DNA from: CAUJIW01 sp963205175
GTDB taxonomy: Bacteria > Pseudomonadota > Alphaproteobacteria > Sphingomonadales > Sphingomonadaceae
Assembly: GCA_041060555.1 (NCBI GenBank)
Contig: JBEUDS010000021.1
Strand: one strand, 5' to 3'
DNA length: 61,386 nt
Shown piece after piece: positions 7,511 through 16,204 of the stretch. The position numbers and the translations under genes are program-made. A model generated the notes under the pieces. That model saw only the letters and a program-made list of their open reading frames with translations, was not told the DNA's origin and did no database searches. Every line of letters begins with the position of its first letter. Position 1 is the first letter of the stretch.

Positions 7511-10086
7511 GCCGCGACCTCCTCCCGCGTACTGGTCGGCGCCGCCAGCAGCCGGGCAATCGCCGGACGGCAACTGCCGCAGTTGGTGCCGGCGCCCGTT
7601 GCCGCGCCAATGGCCTCGACGGTGGTCGCGCCGGCACCGCACGCCGCCAGGATGTCGCGCTCGCCGATGCCATGACAGACACAGACCATCGGCCCACGCT
7701 CCGGCGCCGGCGTGCTCGGCCGGCCAGCGAGCAGTTCGGCCGGCGCCGCGTCCCCCTGCCCCAGCTGCGCGACCGCCCAGTCGCGCGGTGGCAGTTCGCC
7801 GGTCCGGGTCACGTAGAGGGCGGCGGCCAGATCGCCCGCCACGTCGCGCACGGCGATGCGACGCATCCCGCGGGCCGGGTCCGCCACCTCCAGGCGTTCC
7901 CCCGCCGGCAGCAGGATATCGGCGTCGATCGCCCCCAGCCCCGCCAGTTCGCACAGCCAACCGCCGGTCACGCGCGCCCGCGACCACCACAGCAGCGCCG
8001 GCATCGCCGGCATCGCGCGTGTCACCAGGAAGGCGCGCCAGTCCGGCATCAGCGGCTCGACCCGCGCCGGCGTGTTCTTGAAGCCGGGCTGACCCGAGAT
8101 CGGATCGACGACCGGCCCCGGCAGGCGATTGGCGCGCGCCTCCCCCGCCATGACGTCGGTCCAGTGCATCGGCACGAACAGCTCGCCGCGCCGCTGCCCC
8201 TCGCTCAGCGCCACGCGGAACAGGCTGGCGCCATGGGCCGTGGTCACGCGCGCCAGACCGCCCTCGGTCAGTCCTTGCGCCCGGGCATCGCGCGGATGCA
8301 CCTCCAGCAAGGGGTCGCGCCGGTGCTGACTGAGGGTCGGCGACAGGCCGGTGCGGGTCATGGTATGCCACTGGTCGCGGTAGCGGCCGGTGTTGAGGCG
8401 GAAGGGAAAGCGCGGATCGACGGCAGTCACGGCCGGCGGCCGCACCGCCACCAGCCGGGCCTTGCCGGACGGCGTCGGAAAACGCGGCGCCAGTGGATGC
8501 GCGCCGCCCCACTGGAACGGCGCCATCGCGTCATAATCGGCGTCGCTGATCGCCGCCTTGTCCGACAGGTCGAGGCGGAAGCCATGGCGGGGCGCCAGCG
8601 CCGTCATCGCCGCATAGTCGCGGAACACCGCCGCCGGACCGGGGTAGGCGAAGGCCTCGCCCCAGCCACAGCGGGCGGCCACCGCACAGAGGATATCCCA
8701 GTCCGCGCGGGCATCGCCAGGGGGCGTCAACACGGCGCGCTGCCGGCTGATCCGGCGCTCGGAGTTGGTGACCGTGCCATCCTTCTCGCCCCACGCCAGG
8801 GCAGGCAGCCGGACATGGGCATGGCGGGCGGTGTCGGTATCGGCGACCACGTCCGAGACGACGACCGTCGGGCAGCGTGCCAGGGCCGCGCGCACGAAAC
8901 CGGCGTCGGGCATCGACACCGCCGGGTTGGTCGCCATCACCCACAGGAACTTGATGCGCCCGTCATGTACCGCCCTGAACAGGTCGACCGCCTTGAGGCC
9001 GGGGCCGGCACACAGGTTGGGCGCGTGCCAGAACGCCGCCACATCAGCGCGTTCGGCATCCGAGAAGCCCAGGTGACAGGCCAGCGTGCTGGCGAGCCCG
9101 CCAACCTCGCGACCGCCCATGGCATTGGGCTGACCGGTGATGGAGAAAGGCCCCGCGCCCGCCCGGTTGATCCGCCCGGTGGCCAGGTGCAGGTTGATGA
9201 TGGCATTGCCCTTGTCGACACCACAGACGGACTGGTTGGCGCCTTGCGAAAACAGCGTCACCATGCGGGGGTGGCGCGCTACCAGATCGGCCAATACCGC
9301 AAAGGTCTCGGCGGGGACGCCGGGATCGCCGGCCAGGCCCTTCCAGAAATCGTCAGGCACCTCGACATGACGGGCGAGATACGCCTCGTCCACCAGCCCG
9401 CGTGTCCGCATCGTGGCGAGCAGCGCGTTGAACAGGGCTATGTCGCCATCGGGCGCGACCGCCACATGCAGGTCGGCCTGCGCCGCCGTCTCGGTACGGC
9501 GCGGATCGATCACCACCAGCTTCGTGCCACGTTCGGCGCGCGCCGCCTCGATACGCTGCCAGATCACCGGGTGACACCAGGCGGTGTTGGAGCCCACCAG
9601 CAGAATGAGATCGGCGGTGTCGAGGTCGTCATAACCGCAGGGCACCACATCCTCGCCGAAGGCGCGATTGTGCGCAGCCACCGCGCTTGCCATGCACAGA
9701 CGGCTGTTGGTGTCGATATTGCCGCTGCCGATGAAGCCCTTCATCAGCTTGTTGGCGACATAATAATCCTCGGTCAGCAGTTGCCCCGACACGTAGAAGG
9801 CAACACTGTCCGGACCGTGGGTCGCGATGCAGTCGCGCAGGCGCGTGGCGACAAGATCGAGCGCCTCGTTCCAGCCCGTCGGGCGGTCGCCGATCATCGG
9901 CGTGAGCAGTCGGCCCTCAAGGCCGACCGTCTCGCCCAGATGGGTGCCCTTGGAGCACAGCCGCCCGCGGTTGGCCGGATGCCGCGGGTCGCCCGCGATC
10001 GTCACCGCGCGCGCGCCGGTCGCCGTGGCGACAATGCCGCAGCCGACGCCGCAATAGGCGCAGGTGGTGCGGATCGCGCCCGTCAT
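7507..10086 (-). CDS. nasA: Assimilatory nitrate reductase catalytic subunit
   Basis: A 859-residue cytoplasmic molybdopterin enzyme that reduces nitrate to nitrite. The N-terminal [4Fe-4S] site is C9-x2-C12-x3-C16 with C44. The bis-MGD molybdopterin oxidoreductase domain follows (GSNTAWCHPV, ANQSVCGVDKGNAIINLHL, GQPNAMGGREVGGLA) and then the dinucleotide-binding fold (RDQWHTMTRTG). The last 60 residues are a BFD-like [2Fe-2S] domain (VCVCHG, CGSCRP), as in NasA proteins that accept electrons from NADH- or ferredoxin-linked partners. It has no signal peptide, consistent with assimilation. The start overlaps the nirD stop (TGATG) and the end overlaps cobA (ATGA), so the operon is translationally coupled throughout. 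Confidence 0.95.
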   Translation of the reverse strand: MTGAIRTTCAYCGVGCGIVATATGARAVTIAGDPRHPANRGRLCSKGTHLGETVGLEGRLLTPMIGDRPTGWNEALDLVATRLRDCIATHGPDSVAFYVSGQLLTEDYYVANKLMKGFIGSGNIDTNSRLCMASAVAAHNRAFGEDVVPCGYDDLDTADLILLVGSNTAWCHPVIWQRIEAARAERGTKLVVIDPRRTETAAQADLHVAVAPDGDIALFNALLATMRTRGLVDEAYLARHVEVPDDFWKGLAGDPGVPAETFAVLADLVARHPRMVTLFSQGANQSVCGVDKGNAIINLHLATGRINRAGAGPFSITGQPNAMGGREVGGLASTLACHLGFSDAERADVAAFWHAPNLCAGPGLKAVDLFRAVHDGRIKFLWVMATNPAVSMPDAGFVRAALARCPTVVVSDVVADTDTARHAHVRLPALAWGEKDGTVTNSERRISRQRAVLTPPGDARADWDILCAVAARCGWGEAFAYPGPAAVFRDYAAMTALAPRHGFRLDLSDKAAISDADYDAMAPFQWGGAHPLAPRFPTPSGKARLVAVRPPAVTAVDPRFPFRLNTGRYRDQWHTMTRTGLSPTLSQHRRDPLLEVHPRDARAQGLTEGGLARVTTAHGASLFRVALSEGQRRGELFVPMHWTDVMAGEARANRLPGPVVDPISGQPGFKNTPARVEPLMPDWRAFLVTRAMPAMPALLWWSRARVTGGWLCELAGLGAIDADILLPAGERLEVADPARGMRRIAVRDVAGDLAAALYVTRTGELPPRDWAVAQLGQGDAAPAELLAGRPSTPAPERGPMVCVCHGIGERDILAACGAGATTVEAIGAATGAGTNCGSCRPAIARLLAAPTSTREEVAA

Positions 10087-10427
10087 CAGGCGACCTGCCG
10101 GCCGACGACGGCCTCACGCAGCAGATAAATGCGACCGGCATCCACTTTCAGCGGAATGGTCGGCACACATCCCTTGTCGTCCCCCAGCGCCTCGCCGGTC
10201 TTCAGCGAGATGTTCCAGTTGTGCAGCGGACAGGTGACGACACTGCCATGGACAATACCCTGACTGAGTGGCCCCTGCTTGTGCGGACACTTGTTGACCA
10301 GCGCATAAAAGCGGTTGTCGAGGGTATGGAAGATCGCGATCTCCTCACCGCCCCGCACCGGCAGGGTCCGGGCATCGCCAGGCGCGATCTGACCGACCGG
10401 ACCGACATCGAGCCATTCACCAATCAT
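10086..10427 (-). CDS. nirD: Nitrite reductase small subunit, Rieske type
   Basis: A 113-residue Rieske-fold protein that works with NirB in assimilatory nitrite reduction. It keeps both ligand pairs of a Rieske [2Fe-2S] cluster, CPH (in NKCPHKQG) and CPLH (in VTCPLHNW). Many short NirD proteins have lost these, so this one is nearer to NasE and probably binds a cluster. The start ATG 10427 overlaps the nirB stop as ATGA; longer upstream extension is low-complexity Arg/Gly and was rejected. The stop overlaps the nasA start. Confidence 0.93.
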   Translation of the reverse strand: MIGEWLDVGPVGQIAPGDARTLPVRGGEEIAIFHTLDNRFYALVNKCPHKQGPLSQGIVHGSVVTCPLHNWNISLKTGEALGDDKGCVPTIPLKVDAGRIYLLREAVVGRQVA

Positions 10428-12937
10428 CGGGCGACCTCCAGGGCAAGCGGGCGCACCTCGGCCAGGTGCTGATGCAGCGCCGCGTCCTCGCCGGCGGCGC
10501 GCCTGGCCCACGGATCCTCCTGCATGAACTGTTGCGAATAATGAAAGCGCGCCGCCAGGCTGGGCACGGCGTCGGGATCACTGAACAACGCCGATTTCAC
10601 GTAATCCAGCCCGACCCGCTCGATCCACGGCGCCGTCCGTTCCAGATACCAGGCATCCTCGCGATAAAGCTGGATGAAGGCGGCGCACACATCGAGCGCT
10701 TCCTGTTCCGTCGCCACCTTGCACAGCAGGTCGGTGGCGCGCACCTTGATGCCGCCATTGCCACCGACATGCAGCTCGTAGCCGGAGTCGACACAAACGA
10801 CGCCGAAATCCTTGATCGTCGCTTCCGCACAGTTGCGCGGACACCCGGAGACGGCGATCTTGAACTTGTGGGGCATCCACGAGCCCCAGGTCATGCGTTC
10901 GATGGTGACGCCCAACCCGGTGGAATCCTGGGTGCCGAAGCGGCACCATTCGGAACCGACGCAGGTCTTCACCGTGCGCAACGCCTTGCCATAGGCGTGA
11001 CCGGAAACCATGCCGGCGGCATTGAGATCACCCCAGATCGCCGGCAGATCCTCCTTCCTGATGCCGAACAGATCAATACGCTGGCCACCGGTCACCTTCA
11101 CCGTGCGGGCACCGTATTTCTCGGCGGCATCGGCGATGGCGCGCAGCTCGGCGGGCGTGGTCAGGCCGCCCCACATGCGCGGCACCACCGAATAGGTTCC
11201 GTCCTTCTGGATGTTGGCGTGCAGGCGTTCGTTGACGAAGCGGCTCTGCTGGTCATCGACATACTCTCCCGGCCAGGCGCACAGCAGGTAATAGTTGAGC
11301 GCCGGCCGACAGGTCGCGCAGCCGTCGGGCGTGCTCCAGTGCAGTTCCTGCATCACCTGCGGGATGGCCTTGAGCTGCTTTCCGAGGATCAGCCGCCGTA
11401 CATCGCCATGGGTGAAACTGGTGCATTTGCACAGCGTGCGCGGGCCGGCCTCCACCGCGCTCCCCAGCGTCAACGCCAGCAGGCTTTCCACCAGACCGGT
11501 GCAGGAACCGCAGCTGGCGGATGCCTTGCACTGCGAGCGCACGGCATCGAGGGCATGGGCACCGGCCTGGATGGTGGCGACGATCCGCCCCTTGGTGACG
11601 CCGTTGCAGCCACAGATTTCCGCATCATCGGACAGGGCGGCAACGGCGGCATTAGGGTGGCTGAGCGCACCCCCGGACGCGAAGGCCTGACCGAAAATCA
11701 GCGCCTCCCGGATCGCGGCGATATCCTCGCCCTTCTTCAGCAAATCGAAATACCAGCCGCCGTCGGCGGTATCGCCATAGAGCACCGCGCCGATCAGCCG
11801 GTTTTCCCTGACGACAACCCGTTTGTAGATGCCGCGGGCGGCGTCGCGCATCACGATGTCCTCGACGCCGTCGCCACCGGAAAAATCTCCGGCAGAGAAC
11901 AGGTCGATCCCCGAGACCTTGAGCTTGGTGGAGGTAACAGAGCCCTCATAGCCTCCGCCCGGCGCGTCCGTCGCCGCTTCGGCGAGCGCGCGGCACATCT
12001 CCCACAGCGGCGCCACCAGGCCATAACAGATGCCGCGATGCTGCACGCACTCGCCCACCGCCATGATGGCGGGATCGGAGGTGACCATGTGATCGTCGAC
12101 GACAATGCCGCGCTCGACATCCAGCCCGGCGGTGCGGGCGAGCCCGGTCGCGGGGCGGATGCCCGCCGCCATGACCACGATATCGGCCGGAAATTCACGG
12201 CCATCCTTCAGCCGCACCCCGGCAACCGCGCCATCGCGCCCGAGTATTTCCGCCGTGTCACCGCCGGTGACGATGGTCTGGCCGCGCCGCTCCAGTTCCG
12301 CCTTCAGCAGATAACCCGCCGCCTCGTCGAGCTGACGCTCCATCAGTGTCGGCATCAGATGCACGACCGTCACCCGCATGCCGCGCAGCGACAGGCCGTG
12401 GGCCGCCTCCAGCCCGAGCAGGCCGCCGCCGATCACCACCGCTGAACCGCCCTTGCCTGCCGCGGCAAGCATCTTCTCGACATCATCGAGATCGCGGAAC
12501 GTGACCACGCCCGCCAGATCCTTGCCGGGCACCGGAATAATGAAGGGCTCCGAGCCGGTGGCGATCAGCAGCCGGTCGTAAGGCTCGATCCGGCCGGCGC
12601 GTGTCGTCACCGTGCGCGTCGCCCGGTCGATCGCCATCACCGGATCGCCCGCCACCAGCGTGATGGCGTTGTCGGCATACCAGTCCGCGCCATTGATGAC
12701 GATATCATCGAACTGCTTTTCGCCGGCCAGCACCGGCGAGAGCATGATGCGGTTGTAATTGACGCGCGGTTCGGCACCGAAAATCGTGATGGCGTAGCGG
12801 CTGCAATCGCGGGCGAGGATTTCCTCGACGGCCCGACAGCCGGCCATGCCGTTGCCAATCACCACCAGGCGTTCCCGCACACCGCCAGCGCCTTTCCCGT
12901 CTCTTCCCGTTGTGTCGAAAGTCATCGGCGCGTTCAC
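10424..12937 (-). CDS. nirB: Assimilatory nitrite reductase [NAD(P)H] large subunit
   Basis: An 837-residue enzyme reducing nitrite to ammonium with six electrons from NAD(P)H. The order is an FAD site (VIGNGMAGCRAVEEIL), an NAD site (VIGGGLLGLEAAHGL), two BFD-like [2Fe-2S] modules (CGCNGVTKG...CGSCTG and CKCTSFTHG...CATCRP), then the sulfite/nitrite reductase repeats with the siroheme/[4Fe-4S] ligands C-x5-C (CVGSEWC) and C-x3-C (CPRNC). The start is a GTG at 12937 with GGGAG nine bases upstream; an ATG four codons on lacks a ribosome site. It is the first gene of nirB-nirD-nasA-cobA and follows a leader with an intrinsic terminator, so expression should depend on NasT antitermination. Confidence 0.95.
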   Translation of the reverse strand: MNAPMTFDTTGRDGKGAGGVRERLVVIGNGMAGCRAVEEILARDCSRYAITIFGAEPRVNYNRIMLSPVLAGEKQFDDIVINGADWYADNAITLVAGDPVMAIDRATRTVTTRAGRIEPYDRLLIATGSEPFIIPVPGKDLAGVVTFRDLDDVEKMLAAAGKGGSAVVIGGGLLGLEAAHGLSLRGMRVTVVHLMPTLMERQLDEAAGYLLKAELERRGQTIVTGGDTAEILGRDGAVAGVRLKDGREFPADIVVMAAGIRPATGLARTAGLDVERGIVVDDHMVTSDPAIMAVGECVQHRGICYGLVAPLWEMCRALAEAATDAPGGGYEGSVTSTKLKVSGIDLFSAGDFSGGDGVEDIVMRDAARGIYKRVVVRENRLIGAVLYGDTADGGWYFDLLKKGEDIAAIREALIFGQAFASGGALSHPNAAVAALSDDAEICGCNGVTKGRIVATIQAGAHALDAVRSQCKASASCGSCTGLVESLLALTLGSAVEAGPRTLCKCTSFTHGDVRRLILGKQLKAIPQVMQELHWSTPDGCATCRPALNYYLLCAWPGEYVDDQQSRFVNERLHANIQKDGTYSVVPRMWGGLTTPAELRAIADAAEKYGARTVKVTGGQRIDLFGIRKEDLPAIWGDLNAAGMVSGHAYGKALRTVKTCVGSEWCRFGTQDSTGLGVTIERMTWGSWMPHKFKIAVSGCPRNCAEATIKDFGVVCVDSGYELHVGGNGGIKVRATDLLCKVATEQEALDVCAAFIQLYREDAWYLERTAPWIERVGLDYVKSALFSDPDAVPSLAARFHYSQQFMQEDPWARRAAGEDAALHQHLAEVRPLALEVAR

Positions 12938-12982
12938 GATCCCGATCTCCCTGCCCCTGTCTCACCGCCGACGCGCGAACGC

Positions 12983-13086
12983 AAAAAAGCCGCCACGAAC
13001 CAGCCCCGAAGGGTGGTACGGGCGGCGCCTTTGCCACACGTCTGTCAATTGTCCGGCGGTTGCGCTGAGTCGCCCTCCTGTGGGCG
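12983..13086 (-). promoter_or_regulatory. ANTAR-type antitermination leader of nirB
   Basis: On the minus strand the leader shows hairpin P1 (plus 13071-13086; arms CGCCC/GGGCG, hexaloop ACAGGA). A 33-nt linker follows, then hairpin P2 (13022-13037; arms GUGGC/GCCGC, hexaloop AAAGGC). Both loops have A at position 1 and G at position 4, the known ANTAR recognition rule. The 3' arm of P2 is also the 5' arm of an intrinsic terminator (GCCGCC 13021-13026 with GGCGGC 12989-12994, extended by a nearly paired inner stem, then six U at 12983-12988). P2 and terminator exclude each other, so a bound ANTAR protein such as NasT would let transcription enter nirB. Confidence 0.8.
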
Positions 13087-13107
13087 GCGCTGGTTCCGCG
13101 TCTGTTC

Positions 13108-13141
13108 AAGACTAGGTGATTCGCCGTCCCGGACGCAAGCG
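13108..13141 (-). promoter_or_regulatory. Promoter-like block shared with the nrtA leader
   Basis: The 34-bp block aligns without gaps to 18855-18888, with a shared core GGCGAATCrCyTA and a shared GCTT about 12 bp before the core. Both lie the same distance (74-76 nt) upstream of P2. I infer the common promoter or activator site of the two nitrate leaders. CTTGCG and TAGTCT are possible -35/-10 elements, but poor matches. Confidence 0.5.
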
Positions 13142-13169
13142 AATTTTGCAGTGCAGCATCCGGGACGGC
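13123..13169. repeat. 11-bp perfect inverted repeat between porin gene and nirB leader
   Basis: GCCGTCCCGGA (13123-13133) is repeated inverted as TCCGGGACGGC (13159-13169) around a 25-bp loop. No U-tract follows on the minus strand, so it is a weak terminator candidate for the porin gene ending at 13179. One arm overlaps the promoter-like block of the nirB leader, so it may also be an operator. Confidence 0.5.
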
Positions 13170-13178
13170 ACACGCCGA

Positions 13179-14450
13179 TCAGTAGGCGATCTCCGCCTGC
13201 AGCCAGAATTTCCGGGTGTCGGCGAAACCGGCGGCATGCGCATCGAACTCGGCGAATTTGGCCACCACCGCGACGCGACCGCGCTTGAACCCCAGGCTCG
13301 CGTCCCATTCATCGCCATAGCGCGAACCGCCGGCATCGCTGTCGAAGCGATGCCAGGTGACGCTCGCGTTGAGCCCCGGCAGCGCCTTGACCCGCGTGAA
13401 CTTGTAGCTGGCGCCCAGATACCAGTCCTCCAGGCCGGTGGCTGGCGTGGTCAGGAACGGATCAGCCCAGCCGTTGAACTTGTGCAGCGTCGCCATCGGT
13501 GTCTGAAAGGCACGCAGGGCGCCGCTGCTGGCGGCATCACTCCCCAGCTTCTCGTAACCGGCGGTCAGGCCCAGCGCCCCGTGCGTGAGGCCCAGCTCGG
13601 CCGCCAGATAGTCCACCGCGTAATCCTGCGGATTATCCTGCCAGTCCGCCTGGCGGGCGTAGCTGGCGGCGACGTTGAGCTTCACGCCGGGCGACAACGG
13701 CCAGGCGCCGGTGATCCGGATGCCGTAGGTCTGGGTGTCCGCGTTGCTCATCGCCAGCGCCCCACCCTGCTCGTTCAGGTCATAGTCGAGCAGATATGCA
13801 AAGGCCTTGATCTGCACCGATCCCAGTTTCGCACCGGCACCGAGAAACACGAAATCGCCATCGTAAGCGGTGCGCGACCCGCCATCGATGCCGAAGATCG
13901 TACGTTGGGCGATGGCATAGGTCGCATCCAGCGCCACCGGCCCCAGCGTCGCCTCGCCCCGCACGGCATCGAACGTCTGTTCATTCTGTCGCCAGCCAAC
14001 ACTGCCGACAAAGCGCTGATCGTCGATGTTCAGGCGCTGGCGACCGACGGTGAGCGCGCCCGCGCGCGCCTTGTATTGCAGCTGCAACCGGTTGAGCTCG
14101 ATATTCGCCGGATCGGCGACCACGGAATATCGCGGCCGACGCTGACTGTCGGCGATGGCGAACGGAAAGGCGTTATAGTCATTGATCACGGCCAATGTGC
14201 CTTCACTCTCGGCCAGCAATGACAGGCCGGACGCATGCTTCACCTCCAGCCCCGCCCGCACCCGCACCGTCAGCGCGTCCGCTTCCGTCGTGGGTTGATC
14301 GACATGCTCATGGCGCAGTCGTGCATCAAGGATCGGATCAAGGGTCAGGCCCCCGCCAACCTTCACCGGATCCCCCGGCGCGGCATGCGCCGGGTAAGCG
14401 AGAGCGACCGGCGACGCCAGCAGCGCCGCCGTGATGATATGCACTTTCAT
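13179..14450 (-). CDS. Alginate-export-family outer-membrane porin of the nitrate operon
   Basis: A 423-residue beta-barrel protein with a signal peptide ending PAHA. Sequence features are LDARLRHEHV, VRVRAGLEVKH, GRQRLNIDDQRFVGSVGWRQNEQTFD and a C-terminus ending WLQAEIAY, as in the alginate-export/AlgE-like porin family. The start ATG 14450 has AGGAGGG five bases upstream. It lies between the nitrate ABC transporter genes and nirB, which suggests an outer-membrane path for nitrate or nitrite. That role is inference; the family as a whole is defined by fold, not substrate. It is 48 bp downstream of nrtCD and probably in the nrtA transcript. Confidence 0.82.
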   Translation of the reverse strand: MKVHIITAALLASPVALAYPAHAAPGDPVKVGGGLTLDPILDARLRHEHVDQPTTEADALTVRVRAGLEVKHASGLSLLAESEGTLAVINDYNAFPFAIADSQRRPRYSVVADPANIELNRLQLQYKARAGALTVGRQRLNIDDQRFVGSVGWRQNEQTFDAVRGEATLGPVALDATYAIAQRTIFGIDGGSRTAYDGDFVFLGAGAKLGSVQIKAFAYLLDYDLNEQGGALAMSNADTQTYGIRITGAWPLSPGVKLNVAASYARQADWQDNPQDYAVDYLAAELGLTHGALGLTAGYEKLGSDAASSGALRAFQTPMATLHKFNGWADPFLTTPATGLEDWYLGASYKFTRVKALPGLNASVTWHRFDSDAGGSRYGDEWDASLGFKRGRVAVVAKFAEFDAHAAGFADTRKFWLQAEIAY

Positions 14451-14498
14451 GTTTTCCCTCCTGTCCCGTGCCGGAACAGACATCCCCCAATATTGCGA

Positions 14499-16181
14499 TT
14501 ATGCCGCCTCTGCGTGCGGTCCGTGGTCGTGTTCGGCCAGGAAAAGCAGCACTTCCTGACGATAGTCGTAAAAGGCCGGATGCTTGAGCAGCGCCTTGCG
14601 GTCACGCGGACGCGGCAGGTCGACCTTGAGTATCTTGCCGATGGTGGCGTTCGGCCCGTTGGTCATCATCACCACGCGATCGGCGAGCAGGATCGCCTCG
14701 TCGACATCGTGGGTGACCATGATCGCCGTCACCTTGGTGCGGTTCCATACCTCCACCAGCACGTCCTGCAGATCCCATCGGGTCAGGCTGTCGAGCATGC
14801 CAAAAGGTTCATCCAGCAACAGCAGGCGCGGACTGAGGGCGAAGGCACGGGCGATGCCGACCCGCTGGCGCATGCCGTTCGACATCTCGGCCGCCACCTT
14901 GTCCCGGGCGTCGGCCAACCCCACCCGGTCGAGATAATAGTCGACGATCTCGCGTCGCTCCGCCCGCGAGGCGTGCGGATAAACCCGCTCGACGCCCAGC
15001 GCGACATTCTGCCGGGCGGTGAGCCAGGGCATCAGGCTGGGCGCCTGGAATACCACCGCCTTGTCCGGCCCCGCGACGTCGATCTCGCGGTAATCAAGCA
15101 CGATGCCGCCCTTGCTGATCGGGTTGAGGCCCGCGGCCATCGTCAGCACGGTGGACTTGCCGCAGCCCGAATGGCCGATCAGCGAGACGAACTCGCCCTT
15201 GTCCATCAGCAGGTTGAAATCCTGGACAACGGTCAGCGGCCCCTTGGGTGTCGGATACACCTTGTGGAGACTGTAGAATTCCATGTAGCGGCGCTCGATG
15301 CCGCCGCGCGCGGCGTCGAGATAGGCCTTCGGCGGTGGCGCGAGATCGAGCGGCGTCATCGTCGGCAGACTCCCTGCCTCGGCCACCACATCCGCCTTGC
15401 CGCCCGCCAGCGCGCCAAGATAATCGACGATCTGCGTGCGCAGGGCCTGGAAGGCCGGACTGTCGTTCATCGCCTCGCGGTCGCGGGGGCGCGGCAGCGT
15501 GACCGGGAAGATCCGCCCGATCCGTGCCGCCGGTGCCGGGGTCAGCACGGCGACACGATCCGCCAGCAGCAGCGCCTCGTCGACATCGTTGGTGACCAGA
15601 ATGATGGTGCGCTTTTCTTCCGCGCGAATGCGATCGATCTCGTCCTGCAGCTTGGCGCGGGTCAGCGCGTCGAGCGCCGAGAGGGGTTCGTCCAGCAGCA
15701 GGATTTCCGGCTCCATCGCCAGGGCACGCGCCACCGCCACCCGCTGACGCATGCCGCCGGACAGCTGGGCGGGCCTGCGATCCATCGCATGGCCCAGACC
15801 GACCAGTTCCACCTTCTGCCGCACCAGCGCGCGGCGGGCCTCGGCAGTGCGATCCTTGTGTACCGCATCAACCGCCAGCGCGACATTCTGCGCCACCGTC
15901 AGCCACGGCAACAGCGAGTACGACTGGAACACCAGGCCGCGATTGCGATCAGGGCCATCGATCGGCTTGCCACGCAGCAGCAGCTCGCCGGCGTCGGGCT
16001 CGATCAGTCCGGCGATGGCCGAAATCAGCGTGGTCTTGCCGGCGCCGGAAAAACCCAGCACCGCGATGAATTCGCTTTCGATAACGTCGAGATCGATACC
16101 GCCCAGCACGTCGGTCACGGCACCGGTCTTGCTGGTGTAACGCTTGCGCACGTTACGCAGGGAAAGGATCGGATCAGTCAT
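14499..16181 (-). CDS. nrtCD: Nitrate ABC transporter: two ATPase domains fused in one protein (NrtC-NrtD type)
   Basis: A 560-residue protein with two complete ABC ATPase domains. Domain 1 (1-265) has Walker A GFSGAGKT (43-50), signature LSGGMRQR (140-147) and Walker B ILLLDEP. Its H-loop position is Asn (VTND, N198) in place of the usual His. Domain 2 (300-550) has Walker A GHSGCGKS (336-343), an NrtC-like signature MSNGMRQR and a normal H-loop VTHD (H491). Each half resembles NrtD/NrtC of nitrate/bicarbonate importers, which are separate proteins in cyanobacteria. Fusion fixes a heterodimeric ATPase in which one site probably hydrolyses less well. It follows the permease gene by 23 bp. Confidence 0.9.
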   Translation of the reverse strand: MTDPILSLRNVRKRYTSKTGAVTDVLGGIDLDVIESEFIAVLGFSGAGKTTLISAIAGLIEPDAGELLLRGKPIDGPDRNRGLVFQSYSLLPWLTVAQNVALAVDAVHKDRTAEARRALVRQKVELVGLGHAMDRRPAQLSGGMRQRVAVARALAMEPEILLLDEPLSALDALTRAKLQDEIDRIRAEEKRTIILVTNDVDEALLLADRVAVLTPAPAARIGRIFPVTLPRPRDREAMNDSPAFQALRTQIVDYLGALAGGKADVVAEAGSLPTMTPLDLAPPPKAYLDAARGGIERRYMEFYSLHKVYPTPKGPLTVVQDFNLLMDKGEFVSLIGHSGCGKSTVLTMAAGLNPISKGGIVLDYREIDVAGPDKAVVFQAPSLMPWLTARQNVALGVERVYPHASRAERREIVDYYLDRVGLADARDKVAAEMSNGMRQRVGIARAFALSPRLLLLDEPFGMLDSLTRWDLQDVLVEVWNRTKVTAIMVTHDVDEAILLADRVVMMTNGPNATIGKILKVDLPRPRDRKALLKHPAFYDYRQEVLLFLAEHDHGPHAEAA

Positions 16182-16204
16182 GAGCGTCTCCCGTCCGGCC
16201 AGGT

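Noticed and set aside
6710..8512. A 600-residue version of CobA with a long N-terminal extension
   Set aside because: The extension is an out-of-frame reading of nasA. The MTDFPEGMVWLVGAGPG start at 7510 overlaps the nasA stop as ATGA and is family-like.
7672..10128. Long open frame antisense to nasA (over 800 codons)
   Set aside because: It is a shadow of the GC-rich codon pattern of nasA. Its translation is Arg/Gly/His-rich without family motifs, while nasA is recognised from end to end.
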